Assembly (NCBI RefSeq): GCF_003595215.1
Contig: NZ_QYZP01000003.1
Coordinates: 248,001-312,000, forward strand
DNA length: 64,000 nt
Origin: Nesterenkonia natronophila
Lineage (GTDB): Bacteria > Actinomycetota > Actinomycetes > Actinomycetales > Micrococcaceae
Direction of reading: 5' to 3'
Shown here: positions 51,256 to 59,534 of the stretch, one piece after another
Layout: every line of letters starts with the position of its first letter
How positions within the stretch are numbered: the first letter of the stretch is position 1
The notes under the pieces: generated by a model
The model's database searches: none
What the model was told of the DNA's origin: nothing
Seen by the model: only the letters and a program-made list of their open reading frames with translations
Translations under genes and position numbers: made by a program

Positions 51256-52962
51256 ATGGCTGACGACCAGATTCTCACTACCCGCCAGGGTCACCCGGTG
51301 CCGAACAACCAAAATCAGCGCACGGTCGGCTCTCGAGGGCCAGCGACGCTGGAGAACTACCATTTCTTGGAGAAGATCAGTCATTTCGATCGGGAGCGCA
51401 TCCCGGAGCGCGTAGTCCACGCCCGCGGTTTCGTGGCCTATGGCGAGTTCGAGGCCACCGGCAAGATCGGTGATGAGCCGGCGTCGACCTACACACGGGC
51501 TAAGCTCTTTCAGGAACCAGGTAAGACCACGGACCTGGCTATCCGCTTCTCCACTGTCATCGGTGGCCGGGACTCCACAGAGGTCGCCCGTGATCCACGC
51601 GGCTTTGCGGTGAAGTTCTACACTGAGGACGGAAACTGGGATCTGGTGGGCAACAACCTCCCGGTCTTTTTCATCCGTGATGCCCTGAAGTTCCCCGATG
51701 TGATCCACTCGTTGAAGCCCGACCCGATTACCTTTCGGCAGGAGCCCAACCGCATCTTTGACTTCATGAGCCAGTCTCCAGAGTCAATGCACATGCTTAC
51801 GCATCTGTTCAGCCCACGGGGAATCCCAGCGACCTACCGGCACATGGAAGGTTTTGGGGTCAACACCTACAAGATGGTGAACGACCAGGGTGAGACTGTC
51901 CTCGTCAAGTATCACTGGCTGCCACGCCAAGGCGTGGCCTCGCTGACTGAGGGCGAGGCGGCGAATGTACAGGCACAAGAGCTGGGCTCCGCCTCCAAAG
52001 ACCTCTATGAAGCCATCGAGCGCGGTGATTTTCCCCAGTGGGACTTGTATGTGCAGATCATGGAGGACCACGATCACCCAGAACTTGAGTGGGACCCGCT
52101 GGATGACACAAAGATCTGGCCCGAAGACGACTTCCCACTGCGCCACGTCGGAACGATGACTCTGAATAGGAATATTCAGGACTTCCACAATGAAAACGAG
52201 CAGATCGCCATGGGTACCGGCGTGCTGGTCGACGGCTTGGACTTCTCAGACGACAAGATGCTGGTCGGCCGCACCTTCAGCTACTCCGATACGCAGCGCT
52301 ACCGCGTGGGGCCGAACTACCTCCAGATTCCGGTGAACTTCCCCAAAGGCGTCAATGGGCGAGTCCACACCCATCAGCGCGGTGGTCCGATGAGCTACCA
52401 CACAGATGTTGCGTCGGGTCAGAACCCTCATGTCAATTACGAGCCCAGCATTCATAATGGGCTCGAGGAGGCTCCGGAGCAGCCGAACAATCCTCCGCAG
52501 ATCAGCGGCCAGGTCCAGCAGTCCACCATCGAGCGCACTAACGATTACGTCCAGGCCCGTGGGCGCTACAGCACCATTGAAGACTGGGAACGCGACGAGC
52601 TTGTCAACGTCATGGGTACGCTGCTCTCGGACTGCGAGTCCGACGTGCAGCAGCGCATGGTCTGGCACTTCTTTATGGTCCACGACGATTACGGCAAGCG
52701 TGTTGGTGAGCAGCTGGGCATCTCCGCCGCCGACGTGGCCAACCTGAAGCCGCTCCCCACCCAAGATTTCACTGAAGCCGAAGACCAGCGGCTGAAGAAT
52801 CTGGGCAACAACGGTGACTCATTGGATCCTGCTCAGTGGGGCGGGTGGACCTCCTCTGTGAAGGACCATCAGGTCGCCGCTGAGGATGTGCTCTCAGGCA
52901 GCTTGGGTCAGCTGGAGTACTCAACGGACAAAGCCACTGCAGGCGCAGCCTCTCACTCCTGA
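51256..52962 (+). CDS. katA: Monofunctional haem catalase
   Basis: 568-residue catalase splitting H2O2 to water and oxygen. Distal His55 is in [15 protein letters not shown], the Asn in [18 protein letters not shown], and the proximal haem-ligand Tyr in [23 protein letters not shown]. The chain is longer than clade 3 catalases (about 500), with a C-terminal extension of some 60 residues ending in [16 protein letters not shown]. The ATG at 51256 has AGAGGAG 4 bases before it; a GTG at 51220 is also in frame. The next gene starts 14 bp after its stop, so catalase and a flavin oxidase are co-expressed. Confidence 0.95.
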   Translation: MADDQILTTRQGHPVPNNQNQRTVGSRGPATLENYHFLEKISHFDRERIPERVVHARGFVAYGEFEATGKIGDEPASTYTRAKLFQEPGKTTDLAIRFSTVIGGRDSTEVARDPRGFAVKFYTEDGNWDLVGNNLPVFFIRDALKFPDVIHSLKPDPITFRQEPNRIFDFMSQSPESMHMLTHLFSPRGIPATYRHMEGFGVNTYKMVNDQGETVLVKYHWLPRQGVASLTEGEAANVQAQELGSASKDLYEAIERGDFPQWDLYVQIMEDHDHPELEWDPLDDTKIWPEDDFPLRHVGTMTLNRNIQDFHNENEQIAMGTGVLVDGLDFSDDKMLVGRTFSYSDTQRYRVGPNYLQIPVNFPKGVNGRVHTHQRGGPMSYHTDVASGQNPHVNYEPSIHNGLEEAPEQPNNPPQISGQVQQSTIERTNDYVQARGRYSTIEDWERDELVNVMGTLLSDCESDVQQRMVWHFFMVHDDYGKRVGEQLGISAADVANLKPLPTQDFTEAEDQRLKNLGNNGDSLDPAQWGGWTSSVKDHQVAAEDVLSGSLGQLEYSTDKATAGAASHS

Positions 52963-52976
52963 GCAGTGGGTCCTTC

Positions 52977-54221
52977 GTGACACAGGAATTCAGGAACTGG
53001 TCCGGATCGATCAGTTTCACCCCGGAGACCATCGCCGCACCGAAGAACGCGAGTCAGCTCCTCACACTTGTGAAGCGAGCCGGCCAGCGCGGTTCAACGG
53101 TGCGGCCGGTGGGATCCGGTCACTCCTCAACGCCAATTTTCAGCACCGAAGACATACTGATCTCGTTGGACAAGATGGCGGGGGTTGTCGAAGTCGACGC
53201 TGAGGCAGGCTGGGCCAAGGTGCTTCCAGGCACGGGCTTGCGCGACTTGGGTGAACAGCTCGCCCAGCATGGGGTGGCCATGGAGAATCTCGGCGATGTT
53301 GACTACCAGTCCATTGCCGGTGCCGTCTCAACTGGCACTCACGGCTCAGGCATCACTTTGGGGAATCTCTCCTCTACCGTCATCGGCGGCACCCTAGTCA
53401 ACGGGACTGGCGAGGAGATGTGCTTCGGTGTCGATGCTGGAGTGCCGCCCCCGGACGTGGAGTCGGACGATCTTCTGCGTGCAGTGCAGGTGTCACTAGG
53501 TGCTCTGGGAGTCCTGACCTCACTGACCCTTCGGGTGGAGTCGGCCCACAACCTGCATCGACTCAACTGGATGACCCATATCGATTGGGTGCTGGAGAAC
53601 TACGCGGAATTGGTCCGTACAAACCGCAGCATGGACTTCTATTGGTATCCGCGCAGCGATCTCGCCCAGGTGCGCACGCTCAATAAGCCCGGTGAGGAGC
53701 CGCAGCTCACTCCGCAGGGTGAGCCATATAGTGAGCTGAAGAGGGACGTCACAGGCCCGAACTACGAAATCATTCCCAATGACCGAATGCTTCCGTTTGA
53801 GGAGATGGAGTACATGCTCCCTTTCGATCGGGAACTGGCAGCGTTCCGCCGTGTGCGTGAACGGGTGAAATTGAAACACCGTGCTGAGGTGGGTTGGCGG
53901 GTCCTTGTGCGCACTATTGCCTCGGACCACGCGATGCTATCTAATACAGAGGCCGAGTACCGTCAGGGAGGGCCTTCAATGACGATTGCTCTGCTGCAGA
54001 ACAACACTCTTCCGTTCACCAGATACTTCAATGACATCGAACCTATCTTCTGGGAGTTCAATGGGCGGCCGCACTGGGGAAAGAAACATAGGCTCAAGAG
54101 CACAGAGCTTGCTGCGCTCTATCCGAAGTGGGAGTCTTTTCATGCCGTGCGCGGTGAGTTGGACCCGGATGGCGTATTCATGAACGACTACTTGCGGGAA
54201 CTTTTCGGTGAGGAGATTTGA
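52977..54221 (+). CDS. FAD-dependent sugar-acid lactone/alditol oxidase (D-arabinono-1,4-lactone oxidase family)
   Basis: 414-residue flavoprotein with FAD_binding_4 and ALO domains. The FAD region has GSTVRPVGSGHSSTPIFSTEDIL and VDYQSIAGAVSTGTHGSGITLGNLSS; the GSGHS His is the position that carries covalent FAD in alditol and gulonolactone oxidases. The C-terminal RPHWGKKHRLKSTELAALYPKWESFHAVRGELDPDGVFMNDYLRELFG is the ALO signature. The enzyme would pass electrons to oxygen and make H2O2, which the upstream catalase could remove. The start is the GTG at 52977. The substrate is not readable. Confidence 0.9.
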   Translation: MTQEFRNWSGSISFTPETIAAPKNASQLLTLVKRAGQRGSTVRPVGSGHSSTPIFSTEDILISLDKMAGVVEVDAEAGWAKVLPGTGLRDLGEQLAQHGVAMENLGDVDYQSIAGAVSTGTHGSGITLGNLSSTVIGGTLVNGTGEEMCFGVDAGVPPPDVESDDLLRAVQVSLGALGVLTSLTLRVESAHNLHRLNWMTHIDWVLENYAELVRTNRSMDFYWYPRSDLAQVRTLNKPGEEPQLTPQGEPYSELKRDVTGPNYEIIPNDRMLPFEEMEYMLPFDRELAAFRRVRERVKLKHRAEVGWRVLVRTIASDHAMLSNTEAEYRQGGPSMTIALLQNNTLPFTRYFNDIEPIFWEFNGRPHWGKKHRLKSTELAALYPKWESFHAVRGELDPDGVFMNDYLRELFGEEI

Positions 54222-54628
54222 TGGCTCCTTGGTCACAAGATAGCCACGACGCCGGCAGGGCCCTAGGGAGGAGAACCTGGGTTTTCTCTGCGGGGTTTGC
54301 CCCCAGCCAAAGCACAGGATTCGAACCAGAATTCACATCGCGGAATACTCTGTGTCTGCTTAACACCGGGCAGAAGGCAACATGCGTCAAGCTGAAGGTC
54401 TACTACGAGGAGGCGGAGCCGGTGGGACCCTACGAGATCCTGGTAGCCGCCCAGCGTGTCAAGCATCAGCGCATCAATGACCTGATCGAACCGGAGGCGG
54501 TATACCTGGATCAGCCTTACGGCCTGGTGGTCGAGTCCGACGAGCCGATTGTGGCGCAGCTGTATTACTTGGACTCACGCAACGGCCAGCTCACCGTTTC
54601 CCATCTCAATCCGTCCGCACTGCCTTAG
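54221..54628 (+). CDS. Sensory rhodopsin transducer (ASRT) family protein
   Basis: 135-residue beta-sandwich-type protein of the Anabaena sensory rhodopsin transducer family (ASRT/DUF1362). Matching segments are RTWVFSAGFAPSQSTGFEPEFTSRNTLCLLNTG, VKLKVYYEEAEPVGPYEILVAAQRVKHQRINDL and VVESDEPIVAQLYYLDSRNGQLT, very like the Anabaena protein from memory (YYSDREPVGPYRLTVPARRTKH). Anabaena ASRT is a soluble tetramer that binds the rhodopsin's cytoplasmic face and DNA. No rhodopsin gene is in the window, so the ligand here is open. The ATG overlaps the oxidase stop (TGATG) with AGGAG before it. It is the last gene of the catalase-oxidase operon. Confidence 0.85.
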   Translation: MAPWSQDSHDAGRALGRRTWVFSAGFAPSQSTGFEPEFTSRNTLCLLNTGQKATCVKLKVYYEEAEPVGPYEILVAAQRVKHQRINDLIEPEAVYLDQPYGLVVESDEPIVAQLYYLDSRNGQLTVSHLNPSALP

Positions 54629-54654
54629 CGGCTGACAGGGGATGCCTGCATGGC

Positions 54655-54924
54655 TCAGTGGTCGCGCAGCAGATCGATCAGGTCCTTCTTGTTTAGTGTG
54701 GAGTAACCGCTGAGGTCCAGCTCCTTGGCACGCTCACGGAGCTCCTGCACAGTCCAGTCCTCGTATTGTGGGGATGTGCCGCCCTTCTTCCCCTGTGTCG
54801 ATCGTCCCTCCTTATTGGCGGAGTTAGCGATGCGTGCAGCCTTCTCCTTGGAGTAGCCCTGCTCTTCGCGGAGCTTCTCGTAGAGCTCCTCATCTTTCAC
54901 GCTGGAGCGTTTCTGTTCAGCCAT
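54655..54924 (-). CDS. DUF7218-like protein with Rho N-terminal (SAP-like) domain
   Basis: 89-residue basic protein. The N-terminal half is KDEELYEKLREEQGYSKEKAARIANSAN, the actinobacterial DUF7218-type pattern. The C-terminal YEDWTVQELRERAKELDLSGYSTLNKKDLIDLLRDH is a Rho_N/SAP helix-extended-loop-helix that often binds nucleic acid. The ATG at 54922-54924 has GGAGGA 8 bases upstream, inside the tail of the SDR gene. Likely a stress-related DNA-binding protein (inference). It is convergent with the ASRT gene. Confidence 0.85.
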   Translation of the reverse strand: MAEQKRSSVKDEELYEKLREEQGYSKEKAARIANSANKEGRSTQGKKGGTSPQYEDWTVQELRERAKELDLSGYSTLNKKDLIDLLRDH

Positions 54925-54929
54925 TGTTC

Positions 54930-55829
54930 TCATCCTCCTGTAAAGGGCTTACCTCCAGTGACTGGAATCACCGCACCTGAGGTGTAGCTGGCCTGTTCCG
55001 AGGCCAGGTAGACATAAGCCCCAGCCAGCTCTGCCGGCTGACCCGGTCGGCCTGTGGGTGTATCTTGTCCGAACTCTTGTACCTTCTCCTCCGGAAAGCC
55101 AGTGGCAGGTATCAACGGTGTCCAGATGGGTCCCGGCGCCACAGCGTTGACTCGGATTCCCTGAGTGCCGAGCTCGGTCGCCAAGACTTCAGTGAAGGCC
55201 ACTTGGGCTGCCTTCGTCATGGCATAGTCGAACAGCGGGGGAGCAGGGCCGGCAGCTTGAATTGATGTCGTGGTGATAATGGACGCCCCCGGCTCCAAGT
55301 GAGGAACCGCAGCTTGGGCCACGGCGATGTGCGACACCAGATTAGTGCCGAATACCCTTTCAACCTCCGGCATGGGTGTGTCCGCGAAGTCGGTGCGCGC
55401 GCGCTGATAGGCGGCGTTGAGGACTACAATGTCGAGGCCGCCCAATTCCTCCACCGTCGTCCTCACCACATCTTCGGCCGCACCTTCTTCAGTGAGATCA
55501 CGCGGGCACAGTGCCGGCTTCTGGCCGGCCTCCCGAATCAGGGCAGCTGATGCCTCAGCGTCTTCCTGCTCCTCGGGAAGGTAACCAATGGCCACATCAG
55601 CTCCTTCGCGAGCATAGGCCAAGGCCACCGCACGCCCGATGCCGGAGTCCCCTCCGGTGATGAGTGCTCGTTTGCCCTGCAGCTTGCCGGAGCCCACGTA
55701 GCTGTCCTCCCCGTGATCCGGCTGAGGGCTCATTTCTGAGGTGAGGCCAGGCTGACCAGTATCGGCGTGAACTGGCAAATCGTCGTCGTGATGCTTATTC
55801 CGTGGATCGTGCTGTGCTTTCTCAGTCAT
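54930..55829 (-). CDS. SDR family oxidoreductase (YghA/GsiB-type general stress SDR)
   Basis: 299-residue SDR with an N-terminal His/Asp-rich extension (DPRNKHHDDDLPVH) before the NAD(P) loop GKRALITGGDSGIGRAVALAYAREGADVAIGYLP. The catalytic set is in SIITTTSIQAAGPAPPLFDYAMTKAAQVAF, with Ser and Tyr-x3-Lys (YAMTK). It ends ASYTSGAVIPVTGGKPFTGG. This extended form is known from Gram-positive general stress SDRs and E. coli YghA; the substrate is uncertain. It lies 30 bp after the zinc dehydrogenase gene and is part of the same operon, with DUF7218 next. Confidence 0.9.
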   Translation of the reverse strand: MTEKAQHDPRNKHHDDDLPVHADTGQPGLTSEMSPQPDHGEDSYVGSGKLQGKRALITGGDSGIGRAVALAYAREGADVAIGYLPEEQEDAEASAALIREAGQKPALCPRDLTEEGAAEDVVRTTVEELGGLDIVVLNAAYQRARTDFADTPMPEVERVFGTNLVSHIAVAQAAVPHLEPGASIITTTSIQAAGPAPPLFDYAMTKAAQVAFTEVLATELGTQGIRVNAVAPGPIWTPLIPATGFPEEKVQEFGQDTPTGRPGQPAELAGAYVYLASEQASYTSGAVIPVTGGKPFTGG

Positions 55830-55859
55830 AAGACTCCTTCAGTTGATGCCCGGTGGCGC

Positions 55860-57053
55860 TCAGGGCAATTGCTGCGGTTCGAGGACGACCTTGATACACC
55901 CGTCAGTCTTCTTCTGGAACATCTCATAGGCAGCCGGGGCCTGTTCCAGGGGCAGGCGATGCGTCACGAAGTCGTCCACGCCAAGTGGATCCCGAGGGTC
56001 CTCCACCAGGGGAAGGAGGTCATCCACCCACCGCTTCACATTGGCCTGGCCCATAGTGACCTGGAGCTGTTTGTCGAAAAGGGAGAGCATCGGCAGGGGA
56101 GAGGCCTGCCCGCCGTATACTCCCGAGAGGCTTAGGGTGCCGCCGCGGCGTACCAGATCAATGCCGGTGTACAGAGCCCCTAGTCGGTCCAGCCCAGCTT
56201 TGTCCATCACCGGCTGACCGAGCTTGTCGGGTAAGAATTGAACCGTTCGTTGCGCAAACTTCGCGAAAGCGGACTGCGGGTCGCCGTGAGCTTCCATTCC
56301 CACTGCATCGATGACAGCGTCGGGGCCGCGGCCTTGCGTGGCTTCCCGAATGGCATTGACTGTGGAGTCGGTGTTGTCGTACACCAGAATTCCGTGCCGA
56401 GCCGCCATTTCCCGGCGCTCTTGGACAGGGTCAATCGCATAGACGGTCAAACCTTGATGTTTGGCAATCCGCGCTGCGAACTGACCGATCGGGCCCAGTC
56501 CCAGAACAGCCACTGAATCACCGGGGGAGCGCTGGGCGTAGGCGACGGCTTGCCAGGCAGTAGGCAGAACGTCGGAGAGAAAAAGATACCGGTGATCGGG
56601 AAGTTCGTCTCCGACCTTGATCGGACCATAGTCCGCGTGCGGCACGCGCAGGTACTGTGCCTGTCCACCGGGCACAGAGCCGTAGAGCTGCGAATAGCCG
56701 AACAGCGGGGCCCCGGAGCCCTGCTCCTTGACTTGTGTGGTCTCACACTGGGTCTGAAGCCCTTGGGCGCAGAAGTAGCAGTCACCGCATGCGATCTGAA
56801 AGGGAATGACAACTCGGTCACCGGGCCGAAGATTGCTGGATGCCCCTGCTTCGACGACGCGACCCATCGGCTCATGACCCACAATGTCCCCGGGAGTCAT
56901 AAATGGCCCCAGCACTTCGTAGAGGTGAAGGTCTGAGCCGCAGATGGCAGTGGAGGTGACTTCGATGATGGCGTCGTTGGGCTGCTGAATGAAGGGGTCG
57001 GGGACGGTATCGACAGACACCTTGCGGGGGCCTTGCCACGTCACAGCTTTCAT
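55860..57053 (-). CDS. Zinc-dependent alcohol dehydrogenase (formaldehyde-dehydrogenase-like)
   Basis: 397-residue MDR enzyme. The catalytic zinc ligands are in AICGSDLHLYE (Cys) and DIVGHEPMGRVVEAG (His, Glu), and the structural zinc in CGDCYFCAQGLQTQC with four Cys. The cofactor site is VAVLGLGPIGQFAARIAKHQGLTVYAIDP (GxGxxG, with Asp after strand 2, favouring NAD). Length fits the glutathione-independent formaldehyde dehydrogenase/threonine dehydrogenase branch. The true substrate is open. The ATG at 57051-57053 has GGAGGACGCA upstream. It is the first gene of the ADH-SDR-DUF7218 operon. Confidence 0.92.
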   Translation of the reverse strand: MKAVTWQGPRKVSVDTVPDPFIQQPNDAIIEVTSTAICGSDLHLYEVLGPFMTPGDIVGHEPMGRVVEAGASSNLRPGDRVVIPFQIACGDCYFCAQGLQTQCETTQVKEQGSGAPLFGYSQLYGSVPGGQAQYLRVPHADYGPIKVGDELPDHRYLFLSDVLPTAWQAVAYAQRSPGDSVAVLGLGPIGQFAARIAKHQGLTVYAIDPVQERREMAARHGILVYDNTDSTVNAIREATQGRGPDAVIDAVGMEAHGDPQSAFAKFAQRTVQFLPDKLGQPVMDKAGLDRLGALYTGIDLVRRGGTLSLSGVYGGQASPLPMLSLFDKQLQVTMGQANVKRWVDDLLPLVEDPRDPLGVDDFVTHRLPLEQAPAAYEMFQKKTDGCIKVVLEPQQLP

Positions 57054-57212
57054 TGCGTCCTCCTCGAACGGTAGGTTGACGCGTCGTGCTTCGGACCCTC
57101 CCTAGGCTAGCGATACCTGCCTGAAGGCACGCTGGGCATCACCCGAACGTTCTTGCAGACGACCCGAGATCTGTGAGCTCCAGCTCAGCTGATGTTTGGA
57201 CCCTGGCAGGAC

Positions 57213-57569
57213 TCAGGCTCTCGCAAGCAGCCACGTGGTTAGCAGCCGCCTCACCAGCAGGAAGAGTGCCAGCGTCGCCGTTGCCACAAGAATGAAAGAG
57301 AATTCAGCACCACCGTCGGTGAAGAGAACGCGGAGCACAAGACCCGCAGCTACGGTGACGGCGAGGACAACAACCCCTGCAGGCCACAGCTGCGAAGGGT
57401 GCGTCCATGAACGGGTCACCAACCAGCCGAGGCCTAGACCGATGAGGAACGGCCATGCCGTTGAGACGACGTCAGCAGGGGCGAGGCCAGTCTGGTGTGA
57501 TCGATTGCCCCACAGGGCGAACAGCAGGACCAGCACAGCGTCACTGAGAAAGAGGAGTCCAGCCAACAT
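57213..57569 (-). CDS. DUF3054 family membrane protein
   Basis: 118-residue protein made of four hydrophobic segments, of the DUF3054 family (FLSDAVLVLLFALWGNRSHQTG, DVVSTAWPFLIGLGLGWLVTRSW, LWPAGVVVLAVTVAAGLVLR, FILVATATLALFLLVRRLL). Function unknown. The ATG at 57567-57569 follows TATTCT by 6 bases, so the message may be leaderless; a GTG directly upstream is also in frame. It is separated from the zinc dehydrogenase gene by 159 bp. Confidence 0.8.
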   Translation of the reverse strand: MLAGLLFLSDAVLVLLFALWGNRSHQTGLAPADVVSTAWPFLIGLGLGWLVTRSWTHPSQLWPAGVVVLAVTVAAGLVLRVLFTDGGAEFSFILVATATLALFLLVRRLLTTWLLARA

Positions 57570-57572
57570 CAC

Positions 57573-58024
57573 GCCAGAATACCTCGCCGCTCATATAACC
57601 TGACATAATGTGGATTATCGGACTAAGGTGAGCGGTGTCGTGAACCCATGCAGGGTTGCTTTGGCACATCTTAGGATTCATAGCCACTGAGGCGACTGCG
57701 TGATCCACCGGAATCAGCAACCGACCTCCTTCAACTCGACTGACCGTCCTGCGATCACGTACCGGGCAAATCCAATGTAGTCGAGCTTCACTTACATACA
57801 CAGCTCGCTACAGCCGCGCCAGAATTGGCTATGCCGGTTCGTTCTGTGCCGTCGTAGAAGCGCAGGAACGTCTTGTGAAGGCGGCTTCTGGTCATCAACG
57901 ACGCGTGAAGTGGTCCACCATGAGTCCTATCTGGAGCGCGAACATCTGATGACCGCGGATTTCGACCAACAAGGAGCAGCCTCCTCCCGCTCGCTCAGTT
58001 TCGCTGATCATTGCCAACTATTGG
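57573..58024. other. 452-bp stretch without a recognisable gene
   Basis: The region between the DUF3054 and TMEM175-like genes holds no ORF with a recognisable product on either strand. It contains the promoter side of the DUF3054 gene (TATTCT at its left edge). Around 57840-58020 a plus frame stays open without a start, which may be a worn gene remnant, but nothing can be identified. Confidence 0.5.
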
Positions 58025-58651
58025 TCAACCCCAGTCCGCGTAGGCATCTGGAGCTCGCCAGCGCACGAGCGCCTCTGCTGGCCATGTGAGCAACAACATC
58101 GCGAGGCCGACCGCAGGCACCGCGAATGAGACCCCCAGCGCGAGCAGCGTTACCGCCGTGCTCGATCCCCACCCGGCCACCACCCATCGAAGCAAACCCT
58201 CTGGCATCCGCCGCCACCACGCGCCGACTGCGCCCGCGCGCAGCAGCAGACTAAGGTGCAATAGCGCGATCAGACTGAGTAACAGCAGGAATGGCACGAC
58301 GGTGCCGCGCAACGTCGGGTCCCGACCGAGCAAGCTCGTCGGGTAGGGCACCAGTGCCACCGCGCCCAGCAATGCGAGATTGATCGCGATCAACCCCGGC
58401 TCGATGAACCCCAGGACGGCGAAAAACCGGTGGTGGACCCACCAGAAGTTCGCGACGACGGCGAAGCTCACCACGAAAGCGATCAACTCCGCTCCCTGGC
58501 CGGAGAAGGCACCCATGGTGGCGTCGAGTCGTACTCCGGAGGCGTCCATAGTGGAGAACACCAGCAAAGTCATTGCGATCGCAAACAGCGCGTCGCTCAG
58601 GTTGAGCACCCGGGCGAACTCCTGCGACTCACGGCCGTAGCGGGGCGGCAT
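58025..58651 (-). CDS. TMEM175 family potassium channel-like protein (DUF1211)
   Basis: 208-residue membrane protein with six predicted helices, the size of bacterial TMEM175 channels, which conduct K+ as tetramers. The first helix has RVLNLSDALFAIAMTLLVFSTMD, matching the family's RxxxFSDxxxAIxxTLL filter helix, but with Leu in place of the Phe. A second hallmark is FAVVANFWWVHHRFF. The ATG at 58649-58651 has no strong ribosome site nearby. It stands alone. Assignment to the family is good; K+ conduction is inferred from family knowledge. Confidence 0.85.
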   Translation of the reverse strand: MPPRYGRESQEFARVLNLSDALFAIAMTLLVFSTMDASGVRLDATMGAFSGQGAELIAFVVSFAVVANFWWVHHRFFAVLGFIEPGLIAINLALLGAVALVPYPTSLLGRDPTLRGTVVPFLLLLSLIALLHLSLLLRAGAVGAWWRRMPEGLLRWVVAGWGSSTAVTLLALGVSFAVPAVGLAMLLLTWPAEALVRWRAPDAYADWG

Positions 58652-59021
58652 ATCGCTACTCTACGCGCGTCCCAAGTTCCGAGCACCAGACCCATCGAGG
58701 CGGGTTATGCGCACGTGTTGACCGCGGGCCCCTCCTGCCGCACTGCTCAGGCTGCACATAAAGGGTTCATTGTTATGTCAGGTATGCGTGCACCTGCGCC
58801 CTCCCCTGCAGAGTTGGCTCACTCCACGACCCTGGGAAGCCCGGAGGCTGCTCGACATCTTTCGACCTGCAATGCCGCGCTGAGAGCATATGCGCGTAGT
58901 CTGAAACATAGCAGAAAGTGTGACCGGCGCCGCAGCAACCTCGACGTTCCCTTGTACTGCTCGCTAAAGTTGGTGGACAGGGCCTGGGACGGATGCGGGT
59001 CGCAGAATCAGGAGGTTCAGC
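58652..59021. other. 370-bp intergenic region with divergent promoters
   Basis: Separates the TMEM175-like gene (minus) from nfeD (plus). A GGAGG at 59009-59016 serves nfeD. A short plus frame from ATG 58775 (MSGMRAPAPSPAEL) lacks a ribosome site and has no known relatives that I recognise, so it is not called. No RNA gene is evident. Confidence 0.5.
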
Positions 59022-59507
59022 ATGATCGAGTGGTTCGGTGAAAACCTCTGGGCGGTCTGGCTGGCCCTGACGTTCGTGCTGGCCGTCGTCGAATCTTTCC
59101 TGCTGGACCTGATGTTCCTCATGCTGGCTGTCGGAGCTCTGGCAGCCATGACGGTGTCGCTGGCAGGAGGCGAACCTTGGATGCAGGTAGTGGTGGGATC
59201 GGTGACTGCCCTGCTGATGCTGGGTGCTGTCCGGCCCATCGCGCTCAAACACCTCAAGAAGGGTTCGGCCGACCAGCTCACAAATATTGACCGCATGGAA
59301 GGCATGGAAGCCCAAGCCCTCGAAGCAGTCACTGAAGTATCTGGACTGGCTGAAGTCGACGGTGACACCTGGACCGCGCGAGCGGCCGGTCGGTACCAAA
59401 TTGAGCCGGGCACCCCGGCGGTGGTCGAATCGGTAGATGGAGCCACCGTCTACTTGAAGCCTGCTCCCAGCATTGAGTGGAATGACCCACAGACACGAGA
59501 AGACTGA
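59022..59507 (+). CDS. NfeD family protein
   Basis: 161-residue membrane protein of the short NfeD type. Two or three hydrophobic segments (WAVWLALTFVLAVVESFLLDLMFLMLAVGALAAMTV and VVVGSVTALLMLGAV) precede a C-terminal OB-fold domain with NIDRMEGMEAQALEAVTEVSGLAEVDGDTWTARA. NfeD proteins partner SPFH/stomatin proteins in the membrane, and the SPFH gene follows after 27 bp. AGGAGG lies about 6 bases before the ATG. The role is probably in membrane organisation or protein quality control. Confidence 0.9.
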   Translation: MIEWFGENLWAVWLALTFVLAVVESFLLDLMFLMLAVGALAAMTVSLAGGEPWMQVVVGSVTALLMLGAVRPIALKHLKKGSADQLTNIDRMEGMEAQALEAVTEVSGLAEVDGDTWTARAAGRYQIEPGTPAVVESVDGATVYLKPAPSIEWNDPQTRED

Positions 59508-59534
59508 TGCACATACCGAAACTCAACAGGACGG

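Noticed and set aside
57541-57801. 86-codon minus ORF upstream of DUF3054
   Set aside because: No ribosome site, no recognisable motif, and it overlaps the start region of the DUF3054 gene.
58660-58672. Half of the BlaI-type dyad (CTACGCG) upstream of the TMEM175-like gene
   Set aside because: The second half (GTAGAA) is missing, so it is likely chance.
58430-59041. 203-codon plus-strand ORF opposite the TMEM175-like gene
   Set aside because: Half of it is antisense to a clear membrane protein and the rest is promoter region; no recognisable product.
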